A stretch of 64,000 nucleotides of DNA, taken from the NCBI RefSeq assembly GCF_048537545.1, contig NZ_CP183218.1; one strand, written 5' to 3'. The first letter of the stretch is position 1. Every line of letters begins with the position of its first letter. Below, piece by piece: positions 42,804 through 51,114 of the stretch. The notes under the pieces were generated by a model, which saw only the letters and a list, made by a program, of their open reading frames with translations, did no database searches and was not told the origin of the DNA. The stretch is from Chania fonticola_B. GTDB taxonomy: Bacteria; Pseudomonadota; Gammaproteobacteria; Enterobacterales; Enterobacteriaceae. Made by a program: the position numbers and the translations under genes.

Positions 42804-42929
42804 CTACTCGATAATTTCCACAATTTCCAGCCAGCCGTTTTTGCCGCAAACCTGGCCGCCATTCAGCCAACGGCGCAGCATATCCAGCGCCAGCATCGCG
42901 ACCGACTCCTGACGTAAACGCAGACCATG
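42616..42929. repeat. Right-hand copy of the repeats bounding the fimbrial operon
   Basis: Segments 42616-42670 and 42827-42929 match 36597-36652 and 36647-36748 in the same orientation. They are separated here by 156 unmatched bases. The second segment lies inside intact yfaY. The repeats enclose the five-gene fimbrial operon. Confidence 0.75.
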
Positions 42930-44000
42930 ACGTGATGCACGATAGCTCACCGTCTGGCCAATACCGCCTTTTGGCGTATGCAGGGCAACACTGACACGAT
43001 CCCCTGCCATGGAGCTAACCGCCAACGCCAACTGCGCACCGGTGAGCTGCGCCAAAGACTGGGCACGCGCCAGCACCGTTGCCAATGTCTCGGAGCAATG
43101 TGCCGGTAACAGTTCGCCACCGGCCAGCGGGGCCCCTTCGCTCTGCAACTGCAGGTTGATTAGCCCGGCGGTAAATTGCTCGCTCAGCGCCAACGTCAAG
43201 TTTTGCTGCAGTAAGCGTTGCGTCAGCTCTGCCGGTAGCCCAGCCGTACCTTCAAAAATCGTATTGTCACCCGCAACCTGTCGCACTCGCTGCCAGGCTT
43301 GTTCCATCGCGGCACGCTGAGCCTGTGGACCGGTCAACTTCAATTCAATAATCGGGCTGGAAGAGCGATAGCCCAGTACGACACCCGGCGGCAAAGGCAT
43401 GCCGTCCAGTTCAGCAGCCAAGTCGCTTTCCGAAGTCCCGAAGGTGGTAAGGCGAAGACACAATGGCGGCTCAGGCAGAGTAAAACCCTGGCGCAGGCGT
43501 GGCAGGATCTGCTCTTCTACCATCACTTTAAATTCGGAAGGCACACCCGGCGTAAAGAACATCCGGCACTTATTCAGCGTTAAGGCGAAGCCGCAGGCGG
43601 TACCAACGCGGTTATCCAGCATTTCCGCATTAGCCGGGATCTGCGCCTGTTTACGGTTTGAAGCCGCCATTGGGCGGCCGCGTTCCGCAAAGTAGGCTTC
43701 CATACGGGCGATCCATTCGGGATGTTCGACCAGCTCGGTATCGCAAGCCTTTGCTGCCGCTAACGCGCTGAGATCGTCGCTGGTTGGCCCCAGACCTCCG
43801 TTGACGATCAGCACGTCGGCAATATGGCTACGCTCCTGCAGGATTTCGATCAGCGAAGAAAGGCTATCCCCCACCGTTTCGCGCCCGCTCATCGGCAAGC
43901 CTTGCTGGAACAGGTAATCTGCCAGCCAGGCAGCGTTGGTATCAATAATTTGCCCATGCAGCACCTCATCACCAGTGCTGAGCATCTCCACCCTTAACAT
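42804..44000 (-). CDS. yfaY: CinA-like protein YfaY
   Basis: 398 aa. The N-terminal molybdopterin-binding-like (COG1058) domain reads MLRVEMLSTGDEVLHGQIID, TNAAWLADYLFQQGLPMSGR and LIVNGGLGPTSDDLSALAAA. The C-terminal CinA-type domain keeps LALSEQFTAGLINLQLQ and ends in MLRRWLNGGQVCGKNGWLEI. E. coli YfaY is the inactive-paralog relative of PncC/CinA; an NMN deamidase or ADP-ribose pyrophosphatase activity is known for the wider family, but not shown for YfaY. A 3'-end fragment is duplicated at 36647-36748. Confidence 0.92.
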   Translation of the reverse strand: MLRVEMLSTGDEVLHGQIIDTNAAWLADYLFQQGLPMSGRETVGDSLSSLIEILQERSHIADVLIVNGGLGPTSDDLSALAAAKACDTELVEHPEWIARMEAYFAERGRPMAASNRKQAQIPANAEMLDNRVGTACGFALTLNKCRMFFTPGVPSEFKVMVEEQILPRLRQGFTLPEPPLCLRLTTFGTSESDLAAELDGMPLPPGVVLGYRSSSPIIELKLTGPQAQRAAMEQAWQRVRQVAGDNTIFEGTAGLPAELTQRLLQQNLTLALSEQFTAGLINLQLQSEGAPLAGGELLPAHCSETLATVLARAQSLAQLTGAQLALAVSSMAGDRVSVALHTPKGGIGQTVSYRASRHGLRLRQESVAMLALDMLRRWLNGGQVCGKNGWLEIVEIIE

Positions 44001-44123
44001 TGACCTCTCCCTTTATGTTCAGATCCCACCACTATAGAAGCCTGTAACCAACTTTTCACCAAATAGCTGCGGCTAATAGTGCTACAGGCAGGGGGAGCAG
44101 TATGAACAGGGAGTTTCGTTAAC

Positions 44124-44711
44124 TTATGATTTGGTCAACAATCCTCGCAGCAATAGCTCCAACGCGCCAACACTTCCCGCCAGCCGCGTATTGCCGTCAT
44201 CACCGTCCGCGATCCAGAACGCAGCCTCAGCCAAGCTACCGTAGATCAGCGATGCTAGCGCCTGTGGATCGACCTTAGCGACGATACCTTGTTGGATAAG
44301 GTTGTCTATCAGCCGCCGCATCGACTCAACACAATGGCGTTGCGAGTCCGGCGAAGCTCCGCCCAGCACCGCCCTGGCGTCGCGAAGCACGATGCGCTGG
44401 AATTCCGGCTCCAGCGCCATATCCAGATAGGCACGACAACGGCTGAGGAAACCTTCCCACGCATCTTCGGCGGTGTCGGAGATGAGTTGTAGGCGCGCAT
44501 CCATCTCGGCGTCGATTTGTTCCACCACTGCCGTCAGCAACCCTTTCTTGTCACCAAAGTGATGATAAAGCGCACCACGGGTCAAGCCCGCCTGCGCTGT
44601 GAGTTCATCCATCGAGGTCTCGGCGTAGCCGTGTTCTCTGAAGACCTTACGGGCAGTTGCCAACAATGTGGCACGGGTTTCTTCCATTTCTGCGCGGGTG
44701 CGGCGAGCCAT
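44124..44711 (-). CDS. TetR-family repressor divergent from two MFS genes
   Basis: 195 aa. The N-terminal helix-turn-helix reads EETRATLLATARKVFREHGY, AETSMDELTAQAGLTRGAL and YHHFGDKKGLL, the TetR signature (AcrR/TtgR-like). The C-terminal helical domain would bind ligand and mediate dimers. It is divergent from an MFS gene, with three copies of a CATACGNNNCGTATG-type dyad in between, so it very likely represses both itself and the transporters. Ligand unknown. Confidence 0.9.
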   Translation of the reverse strand: MARRTRAEMEETRATLLATARKVFREHGYAETSMDELTAQAGLTRGALYHHFGDKKGLLTAVVEQIDAEMDARLQLISDTAEDAWEGFLSRCRAYLDMALEPEFQRIVLRDARAVLGGASPDSQRHCVESMRRLIDNLIQQGIVAKVDPQALASLIYGSLAEAAFWIADGDDGNTRLAGSVGALELLLRGLLTKS

Positions 44712-44726
44712 TGATGTTCCCCTTTA

Positions 44727-44795
44727 GATACGTTACGTATGTTTATTTACATACACTCCGTATGAATATACACTCCTATTCATACGTTCCGTATG
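44727..44795. promoter_or_regulatory. Three operator dyads, consensus CATACGNNNCGTATG
   Basis: The dyads are at 44727-44741 (GATACGTTACGTATG), 44750-44764 (CATACACTCCGTATG) and 44781-44795 (CATACGTTCCGTATG). The third is perfect; the others have one changed outer base. Centres are 23 and 31 bases apart. All lie between the TetR and MFS starts, matching a dimer-binding 15-bp operator. Confidence 0.8.
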
Positions 44796-44847
44796 TATTA
44801 TCACCGCGCTATGCCACTAAGGCAAGCGATGCCCCCTGGAGACTGAG

Positions 44848-46050
44848 ATGGCTAACCCTTATAGAGAACTGTTCACCGCTCCCGGCACCAAGAGCTTAGC
44901 TCTGGCCGGACTGCTGGCACGGCTCCCGCTGTCGATGACTGGCATCGGCATCATCACCATGTTGTCACAGCTGCGTGGCAGCTTCGCTCTGGCCGGAGCC
45001 GTATCCGCCACCTTCGTGCTGGCCTACGCTCTGCTATCGCCACAGATATCTCGCTTGATGGATCGCCACGGACAGAGCCGAGTACTGCCAGCTGCGACGG
45101 CCATCAGCGTCATCGGGATACTGCTTCTACTCGCCAGTTCCTGGTGGCTGGCACCCGACTGGACTTTGTTCGCAGGTGCCTTACTGGCCGGTTTTATGCC
45201 CAGCATGTCGGCGGTAGCGCGGGCACGCTGGACAGCTATCTACCAGGGCCAACCGCGCTTGCAGACGGCCTATTCGCTTGAGACAGTGCTCGATGAAGTC
45301 ACCTTCATCACCGGGCCGCCGCTGTCAGTTGGCCTGTCCGTAGCGCTATTTCCACAAGCTGGCCCATTAGCGGCGGCGATACTTCTCCCCATAGGAGTGC
45401 TGGCCCTGATCGCACAGCGCAGCACCGAACCGTTGGTCAAAACACATGACGCTACTTCGGGCCTGCCAGGATCTGTCATCAAATTGACGAGCGTGCGATT
45501 GCTGGCACTGCTGATGATGGCGATGGGTATCATCGTCGGCACTGTTGATATCGTCAGCGTGGCCTTCGCCGAGCAACTGGGGCAACCCGCGGCGGCCAGT
45601 CTGGTTCTATCTGCCTATGCCGTAGGATCATGCCTGTCAGGTCTGCTGTTTGGCGCACTCAAGTTACCTATCCCATTATCCCGCCTGCTGTTGCTGGGTG
45701 GGCTGGCGACAGCTGTGACAACGCTGCCCCTGCTGCTGGCAGGCAACATTGCCACATTAGCCACTGTGGTGTTCGTAGCAGGTCTGTTTTTCGCGCCAAC
45801 GATGATCGTGGCAATGTCGCTTATCGAACGCCAGGTACCGAAGCGCCAATTGACGGAAGGCATGACCTGGCTGCTGGCCGCTCTAAATGTCGGGGTTGCG
45901 CTGGGAGCAGCCGTATCCGGCCAGGTTGTTAATGAAAGCGGTGCGCGTGCTGGATTTGTTATAGCCCTGTGCGCGGGCGCTTTGGTGCTGTTGGTCGCTC
46001 TTTGGGGGAGTCAGCGCCTGCGTGACTCATCCGTACCAAATGCCGCGTGA
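44848..46050 (+). CDS. MFS transporter under TetR control
   Basis: 400 aa, about twelve helices. It reads GLLARLPLSMTGIGIITMLS at the first helices, PQISRLMDRHGQSRVL in the loop 2-3 motif A region, and VARARWTAIYQGQPRLQTAY before the mid-loop. It resembles uncharacterised MFS proteins rather than a named drug pump. It is the first gene right of the TetR operators and is followed after 42 bases by a second MFS gene. Substrate unknown. Confidence 0.85.
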   Translation: MANPYRELFTAPGTKSLALAGLLARLPLSMTGIGIITMLSQLRGSFALAGAVSATFVLAYALLSPQISRLMDRHGQSRVLPAATAISVIGILLLLASSWWLAPDWTLFAGALLAGFMPSMSAVARARWTAIYQGQPRLQTAYSLETVLDEVTFITGPPLSVGLSVALFPQAGPLAAAILLPIGVLALIAQRSTEPLVKTHDATSGLPGSVIKLTSVRLLALLMMAMGIIVGTVDIVSVAFAEQLGQPAAASLVLSAYAVGSCLSGLLFGALKLPIPLSRLLLLGGLATAVTTLPLLLAGNIATLATVVFVAGLFFAPTMIVAMSLIERQVPKRQLTEGMTWLLAALNVGVALGAAVSGQVVNESGARAGFVIALCAGALVLLVALWGSQRLRDSSVPNAA

Positions 46051-46092
46051 TATGGGCACTACCTGTTTTCCCTACTCACAAGGAGCTTAACT

Positions 46093-47316
46093 ATGGATAA
46101 ATCTTCAAGTACTGCGCCTCAAACGTCTACCCGACACCAATGGTTGGCCGTCACCGCCATAGGTCTTGCCACCTTTTCGGTGGTCACGACGGAAATGCTA
46201 CCGGTCGGCCTGCTGACACCGATTGCCGACACTCTGGAGACATCCACTGGCACTGCAGGCCAGATGATCTCGCTGCCAGCAGTGCTGGCGGCCTTGTTCG
46301 CGCCGCTGGTGGTGATTGCATCTGGTGGTATGGATCGGCGCAGGATCCTGTGCGGATTACTGGGCCTACTGGCTATAGCCAACATTGTATCGGCATTGGC
46401 ACCGAACATGGCTTGGATGCTGGCTGCTCGTGTTCTCGTCGGCTTTTGTATGGGGGGAGTCTGGGCTATCGCAGGTGGCTTGGCTTCCCGGCTTGTTCCT
46501 GATAACTCCATCGGATTGGCAACCTCCATTATCTTTGGTGGTGTAGCGGCCGCTTCTGTATTTGGGGTTCCACTCGGAGCGCTGGTCGGTGACTTTGTGG
46601 GGTGGCGCTGGGCTTTTGGCAGTATGGCGTTGCTTAGCGTGTCGGTGTTGGTTTTGCATCTTGCCGTCGTTCCTGCACTCCCCGTTGCCAGTTCGGCTAC
46701 CCTACGCCAGTTCGGCAAACAACTCGGTAATCGGAAGCTGCAAGTCGGGTTATTTCTGACGTTACTGCTGGTAGCCAGCCACTTCATGGTCTTTACCTTC
46801 GTGCGCCCGTTACTGCTGTCAGTACCGAGATTCGATACGCAATGGATTAGCGCACTGCTTTTCGCCTACGGCTTTGCAGGCATTGTTGGCAACTTCTTGG
46901 CAGGTATCATCGCGGCGCGGTGCACGACCCTGACCTTGATAGCGGTCTCGATGGGCCTACTGCTCACTCCGGTGCTATTCCTGACCATTGGTGACTCCTA
47001 CATCAGCGGTGGAGTGGTACTGCTAGTTTGGGGGCTGGCCTATGGCGGTGTATCAGTCGGTCTAATGACATGGACAATGAAAGTCGCACCGCGAGCCGTA
47101 GAGATTGCTACCGCACTGTATGTGGGCGTATTCAATATCGGCATTGCATTGGGGGCATGGGCAGGTGGCCAAGTTGTGGATGAACTTGGCATGACCGCCA
47201 ACCTCTGGCTGGCCGGAGGCATCGCCGCCATCGCCTTACTGCTGTCTTTCGGTATCAGTCTGACGGAACACAGAAACGAAGCGACAAAGCAGCGGGCTGG
47301 CTCGCTAATGAACTGA
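46093..47316 (+). CDS. MFS transporter, DHA1/sugar-efflux-like
   Basis: 407 aa. The sequence VVTTEMLPVGLLTPIADTL is the motif seen at helix 1 of DHA1 pumps such as SotB, YdhP and NepI. ASGGMDRRRILCGLLGLL gives motif A, and GVAAASVFGVPLGALVGDF corresponds to the helix-5 motif C-like stretch. AAGGAG lies upstream of the ATG. It is probably co-transcribed with the MFS gene ahead of it, making a TetR-controlled export pair. Substrate unknown. Confidence 0.87.
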   Translation: MDKSSSTAPQTSTRHQWLAVTAIGLATFSVVTTEMLPVGLLTPIADTLETSTGTAGQMISLPAVLAALFAPLVVIASGGMDRRRILCGLLGLLAIANIVSALAPNMAWMLAARVLVGFCMGGVWAIAGGLASRLVPDNSIGLATSIIFGGVAAASVFGVPLGALVGDFVGWRWAFGSMALLSVSVLVLHLAVVPALPVASSATLRQFGKQLGNRKLQVGLFLTLLLVASHFMVFTFVRPLLLSVPRFDTQWISALLFAYGFAGIVGNFLAGIIAARCTTLTLIAVSMGLLLTPVLFLTIGDSYISGGVVLLVWGLAYGGVSVGLMTWTMKVAPRAVEIATALYVGVFNIGIALGAWAGGQVVDELGMTANLWLAGGIAAIALLLSFGISLTEHRNEATKQRAGSLMN

Positions 47317-47363
47317 CTGGACAGAGAGCCCCCTTCTGATACCGCCGCGGCCTCACTCACAAT

Positions 47364-47404
47364 CGTAAACTTATATGTACATCAGACGTAACGTCGGTTT
47401 GACA
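47364..47404 (+). promoter_or_regulatory. Two TyrR-like boxes overlapping the tyrP promoter -35
   Basis: Box 1 CGTAAA-N6-TGTACA (47364-47381) fits TGTAAA-N6-TTTACA at 10 of 12 positions. Box 2 CGTAAC-N6-TTGACA (47387-47404) fits at 9 of 12. The second half of box 2 is the -35 TTGACA (47399-47404), and TATTCT follows at 47422-47427 with a 17-base spacer. This mirrors the E. coli tyrP layout of a stronger upstream box and a weak box over the -35. Confidence 0.7.
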
Positions 47405-47486
47405 CAAAATCGGCAATCAACTATTCTGCCGCACTAAAAATAGGGTCCCGAAAACGCCCCTAAATTATCCAATAGCAGAGAAAAAC

Positions 47487-48695
47487 GTGAAGAATCGCAC
47501 GCTGGGCAGTGTTTTTATCGTGGCAGGCACCACCATTGGTGCAGGGATGCTGGCTATGCCCCTGGCGGCGGCTGGCGTGGGTTTTGGCGTAACGCTGGCA
47601 CTGCTGGTCGGGCTGTGGTTATTGATGTGCTACACCGCGCTGTTGCTGGTCGAAGTTTATCAGCATGAGCAGGCGGACACCGGTCTGGGAACGCTGGCCA
47701 AACGTTATCTGGGCGGCGGTGGTCAGTGGCTTACCAGTTTCAGCATGATGTTCTTGATGTATGCGCTGACCGCGGCCTATATCAGCGGCGCTGGCGAACT
47801 GCTGGCTGTCAGCATCAGCCAGTGGACGTCTCAGGACTTCCCGACTTACCTCGGCGTGCTGCTGTTCACCCTGGTCGCAGGGGGGATCGTCTGCATCGGC
47901 ACCCATTCGGTGGATCTGTTCAACCGTATTCTGTTTACCGCCAAGTCGATTTTCCTGATCGTCATGCTTGGCCTGATGATGCCGCACATCCAGCAAACCA
48001 ACCTGCTGACGCTCCCGCTGGAACAAGGGCTGGCGCTCTCGGCCATCCCGGTGATCTTCACTTCGTTTGGTTTCCACGGCAGCGTACCCAGCATCGTCAA
48101 CTATATGGGCGGTAACATCCGCAAGCTGCGTTGGATCTTTATCATCGGCAGTGCCATCCCGTTAGTGGCTTATATCTTCTGGCAGTTGGCGACGCTGGGC
48201 AGCATCAGTTCCACCACCTTTGTCGGCATTCTGGCACAACAGGCCGGGCTGAACGGTTTACTGCAAGCGGTGCGTGACGTGGTTGCGTCGCCTCATGTCG
48301 AGCTGGCGGTGCACCTGTTTGCCGATTTGGCGCTGGCAACCTCGTTCCTGGGGGTTTCACTCGGGTTGTTCGACTTCCTGGCCGATCTGTTCAAACGCCA
48401 GGATAACGTGCGGGGCCGTTTGCAGACCGGTGCCATCACCTTCCTGCCGCCATTGGCATTTGCGCTGTTCTATCCACGCGGTTTTGTGCTGGCACTCGGG
48501 TTCGCGGCAATTGCGCTGTCCGTTCTCGCCCTGTTGCTGCCTTCATTGCTGGTCTGGAAGACTCGGCGGCGGCATCAGGCCAGCTATCGAGTCTGGGGCG
48601 GAACGCCAGCGTTGGCGTTGGTGTTTGTCTGTGGGGTGGCGGTGATCGCCATTCAGATCAGCATTGCCAGCGGCCTGTTACCGGCCATCGGCTGA
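47487..48695 (+). CDS. tyrP: Tyrosine-specific transport protein TyrP
   Basis: 402 aa, about eleven membrane helices, HAAAP family. It begins MKNRTLGSVFIVAGTTIGAG, the conserved substrate-site start, and keeps MFLMYALTAAYISGAGELL and IPVIFTSFGFHGSVPSIVNY. It is close to E. coli TyrP throughout, closer than to Mtr or TnaB. It imports tyrosine by proton symport. TyrR-like boxes and a good sigma70 promoter precede it. It is convergent with yfaZ. Confidence 0.94.
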   Translation: MKNRTLGSVFIVAGTTIGAGMLAMPLAAAGVGFGVTLALLVGLWLLMCYTALLLVEVYQHEQADTGLGTLAKRYLGGGGQWLTSFSMMFLMYALTAAYISGAGELLAVSISQWTSQDFPTYLGVLLFTLVAGGIVCIGTHSVDLFNRILFTAKSIFLIVMLGLMMPHIQQTNLLTLPLEQGLALSAIPVIFTSFGFHGSVPSIVNYMGGNIRKLRWIFIIGSAIPLVAYIFWQLATLGSISSTTFVGILAQQAGLNGLLQAVRDVVASPHVELAVHLFADLALATSFLGVSLGLFDFLADLFKRQDNVRGRLQTGAITFLPPLAFALFYPRGFVLALGFAAIALSVLALLLPSLLVWKTRRRHQASYRVWGGTPALALVFVCGVAVIAIQISIASGLLPAIG

Positions 48696-48707
48696 CAGAA
48701 AAAAATG

Positions 48708-48734
48708 GGCGCAGCATATGCGGCGCCCGTTTAA
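48708..48734. terminator. Bidirectional terminator between tyrP and yfaZ
   Basis: GGGCGC-A-GCATATGC-G-GCGCCC, a GC-rich near-palindrome with AAAAA before it and GTTTA after it, placed between convergent stops. Confidence 0.75.
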
Positions 48735-48746
48735 TAGCAGGCAGGA

Positions 48747-49286
48747 TTAGAAGCCCACACCCACACCGATATAAGGGCCGTCGGCTATCGCGTTGTCGCG
48801 GTTGCCGTCTTTACCTTCGATGTTGATGTAACGATAACCGACATCCACATTGAACGGACGCACGTTTAAGCGCACCCCGCCATTAGCTTCGTTGTAGGCT
48901 TTTGCCCCGCTGGTCAAAGACTCCGGCGCAAAATAGCCTTCGCCATACAGGCTGAGATAGCGGTTGAGATCCCATTGCAGACCACCGCCTAATGCCAATG
49001 CTCCACCATCTTTGCCATCTTTCGGGCTAAGATAAATGGCCTTGCCGCCCACGGTGGCCGTCAAAGGCCCAACCGGCAGGCCGAAGCTCAGCCCCAGGCT
49101 CCCGATATCACCATCATGATCGCTACGGATCCAGTTGCCGTTGATCCCCAGGCCCGCCGTTGTGCCTCCCAAGCCGACGCCCAGGTTGGTGTAATGTTCC
49201 CCTGCCTCACCGCTCACGCTGATCGCATTGGCAGAGCCAGCCACAAACAGCAAACCTGCTGCACACGCGACTAAAGTTTTGTTCAT
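48747..49286 (-). CDS. yfaZ: YfaZ-family outer-membrane protein
   Basis: 179 aa. Signal peptide MNKTLVACAAGLLFVAGSAN then AISVSGEAGEHYTNLGVGLG. The mature protein is a chain of short alternating strands ending GPYIGVGVGF with a terminal Phe, as for a small beta-barrel. YfaZ proteins are uncharacterised. AAGGATC precedes the ATG. In E. coli yfaY and yfaZ are neighbours; here the TetR/MFS pair and tyrP separate them. Confidence 0.88.
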   Translation of the reverse strand: MNKTLVACAAGLLFVAGSANAISVSGEAGEHYTNLGVGLGGTTAGLGINGNWIRSDHDGDIGSLGLSFGLPVGPLTATVGGKAIYLSPKDGKDGGALALGGGLQWDLNRYLSLYGEGYFAPESLTSGAKAYNEANGGVRLNVRPFNVDVGYRYINIEGKDGNRDNAIADGPYIGVGVGF

Positions 49287-49621
49287 TATTGATCCTTTTC
49301 ATTCTTCATCATCAAGGAGTGATGATGTCTGTCACCGGAAAAACACGCGGGTAAGTGTAACCGAATTGTCATCAGTTTCCGGAAAATTTAAAGCGATAAC
49401 CCGTTCATTTTTCAATAAACTGTAAACAAATACCAATCAGTTACCCCAAAATTACAACGATAAGTGCTACCTATTTGCCGAGGACTGAGAATAAGTCTAC
49501 AACTAGTAGTGCCTTTGATGGAGGTCAGCAGGGCTGGCCTTTTCATTAGTCAATATGATGAAGATCTGCAGCACCCGAAGCTGAGCTTTCAACTTAACTG
49601 CTACACAGTAAGGAGCAATTG
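49287..49621 (+). promoter_or_regulatory. yfaZ/katA divergent region with a leader hairpin
   Basis: 335 bases. The hairpin GGTCAGC, loop AGG, GCTGGCC, then TTTTC at 49523-49543 lies about 80 bases ahead of the catalase start and looks like an intrinsic terminator. AAGGAG is at 49610-49615. No OxyR site was identified with confidence. Confidence 0.5.
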
Positions 49622-51058
49622 ATGAGCAAGAAAGGATTAACTACTGCGGCTGGCGCACCCGTTGTTGATAATAATAACGTGATCACCGCCGGTAAACGCG
49701 GCCCGATGCTACTTCAAGACGTTTGGTTCCTGGAAAAACTGGCCCACTTTGACCGCGAAGTGATCCCAGAGCGTCGTATGCACGCCAAGGGGTCCGGAGC
49801 TTACGGCACCTTTACCGTCACCCACGATATAACCAAGTACACCCGCGCAAAAATCTTCTCTGAGATTGGTAAGCAAACCGAAATGTTCGTCCGCTTCTCT
49901 ACCGTTGCCGGTGAGCGCGGGGCTGCCGACGCCGAACGTGATATCCGCGGCTTTGCCATGAAATTCTATACCGAAGAAGGTAACTGGGATCTGGTCGGTA
50001 ATGATACCCCGGTGTTCTACCTGCGCGATCCACTGAAATTCCCAGACCTGAACCATGTGGTAAAACGCGATCCGCACACCAACCTGCGCAATCCGGTATA
50101 TAAATGGGACTTCTTCTCCCATCTGCCTGAATCACTGCACCAGTTGACCATCGACTTCAGCGACCGTGGCCTGCCTAAATCCTACCGTCATATGCACGGC
50201 TTCGGCAGCCACACCTTCAGCTTTATCAATGCCAATAACGAGCGTTTCTGGGTCAAATTCCACTTCCGCTGTGAGCAAGGCATCGAAAACCTGATGGACG
50301 ATGAAGCAGAAGCCATCATCGCCAAAGATCGTGAAAGTTCGCAGCGCGATCTGTTCGACTCCATCAAGAACGGTGACTTCCCACGCTGGAAACTGCAAAT
50401 CCAGATCATGCCAGAGCATGAAGCGTCACAAACCCCGTATAACCCGTTTGACCTGACCAAAGTCTGGCCACATGGCGACTACCCGCTGATCGATGTCGGC
50501 TTCTTCGAGCTGAATCGCAATCCGGATAACTACTTCTCCGAAGTAGAACAAGTGGCCATGAACCCGGCCAACGTGGTGCCTGGCGTTAGCTTCTCGCCGG
50601 ATAAAATGTTGCAGGGCCGTCTGTTCTCCTATGGCGATGCACACCGCTACCGCCTGGGCGTCAACCATCACCAGATCCCGGTCAACGGTGCCAAATGCCC
50701 GTTCCATAACTACCATCGCGATGGGGCGATGCGTGTAGATGGTAACAGCGGCAATGGCGCAACCTATGAGCCAAACAGCTTTGGGGTGTTCCAGGAGCAG
50801 CCAGATTTCAGCGAACCACCATTGAGCATAGAAGGTGCCGCCGATCACTGGAATCATCGTGAAGACGACGATTACTACAGCCAACCGCGCGCGCTGTTCA
50901 ATCTGCTGAGTGCCGAGGAGCACCAACGTATGTTCACCCGTATCGCCGGTGAACTGTCGCAGGTGCCAGAACAGATCCAACGCCGTCAGGTTGAACTGTT
51001 CACCAAGGTACATCCCGATTACGGCAACGGCGTTGCCAAGGCCCTGGGTCTGAAATAA
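49622..51058 (+). CDS. katA: Monofunctional haem catalase (small-subunit, clade 3)
   Basis: 478 aa from the ATG at 49622 with AAGGAG seven bases upstream. Active-site His is in PERRMHAKGSGAYGTF, the Asn in GNDTPVFYLRDPLKFPD, and the proximal haem ligand Tyr in RLFSYGDAHRYRLG. Length and the sequence VNHHQIPVNGAKCPFHNYHR place it with small-subunit catalases such as that of Proteus mirabilis. It breaks down hydrogen peroxide. It is unrelated to KatE/KatG of E. coli in class. It stands alone with a strong terminator. Confidence 0.95.
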   Translation: MSKKGLTTAAGAPVVDNNNVITAGKRGPMLLQDVWFLEKLAHFDREVIPERRMHAKGSGAYGTFTVTHDITKYTRAKIFSEIGKQTEMFVRFSTVAGERGAADAERDIRGFAMKFYTEEGNWDLVGNDTPVFYLRDPLKFPDLNHVVKRDPHTNLRNPVYKWDFFSHLPESLHQLTIDFSDRGLPKSYRHMHGFGSHTFSFINANNERFWVKFHFRCEQGIENLMDDEAEAIIAKDRESSQRDLFDSIKNGDFPRWKLQIQIMPEHEASQTPYNPFDLTKVWPHGDYPLIDVGFFELNRNPDNYFSEVEQVAMNPANVVPGVSFSPDKMLQGRLFSYGDAHRYRLGVNHHQIPVNGAKCPFHNYHRDGAMRVDGNSGNGATYEPNSFGVFQEQPDFSEPPLSIEGAADHWNHREDDDYYSQPRALFNLLSAEEHQRMFTRIAGELSQVPEQIQRRQVELFTKVHPDYGNGVAKALGLK

Positions 51059-51075
51059 TCGGTTATTCCAATAGC

Positions 51076-51100
51076 AAGGCCGCCCTCGGGCGGCCTTTTT
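51076..51100. terminator. Terminator shared by katA and menE
   Basis: AAGGCCGCCC, loop TC, GGGCGGCCTT then TTT. A perfect ten-base stem between the convergent katA and menE stops. Confidence 0.88.
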
Positions 51101-51114
51101 CGCAACGCTACAGG

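Noticed and set aside
46119..46787. 222-residue open frame on the minus strand
   Set aside because: Antisense to the second MFS gene; composition is typical of a shadow frame.
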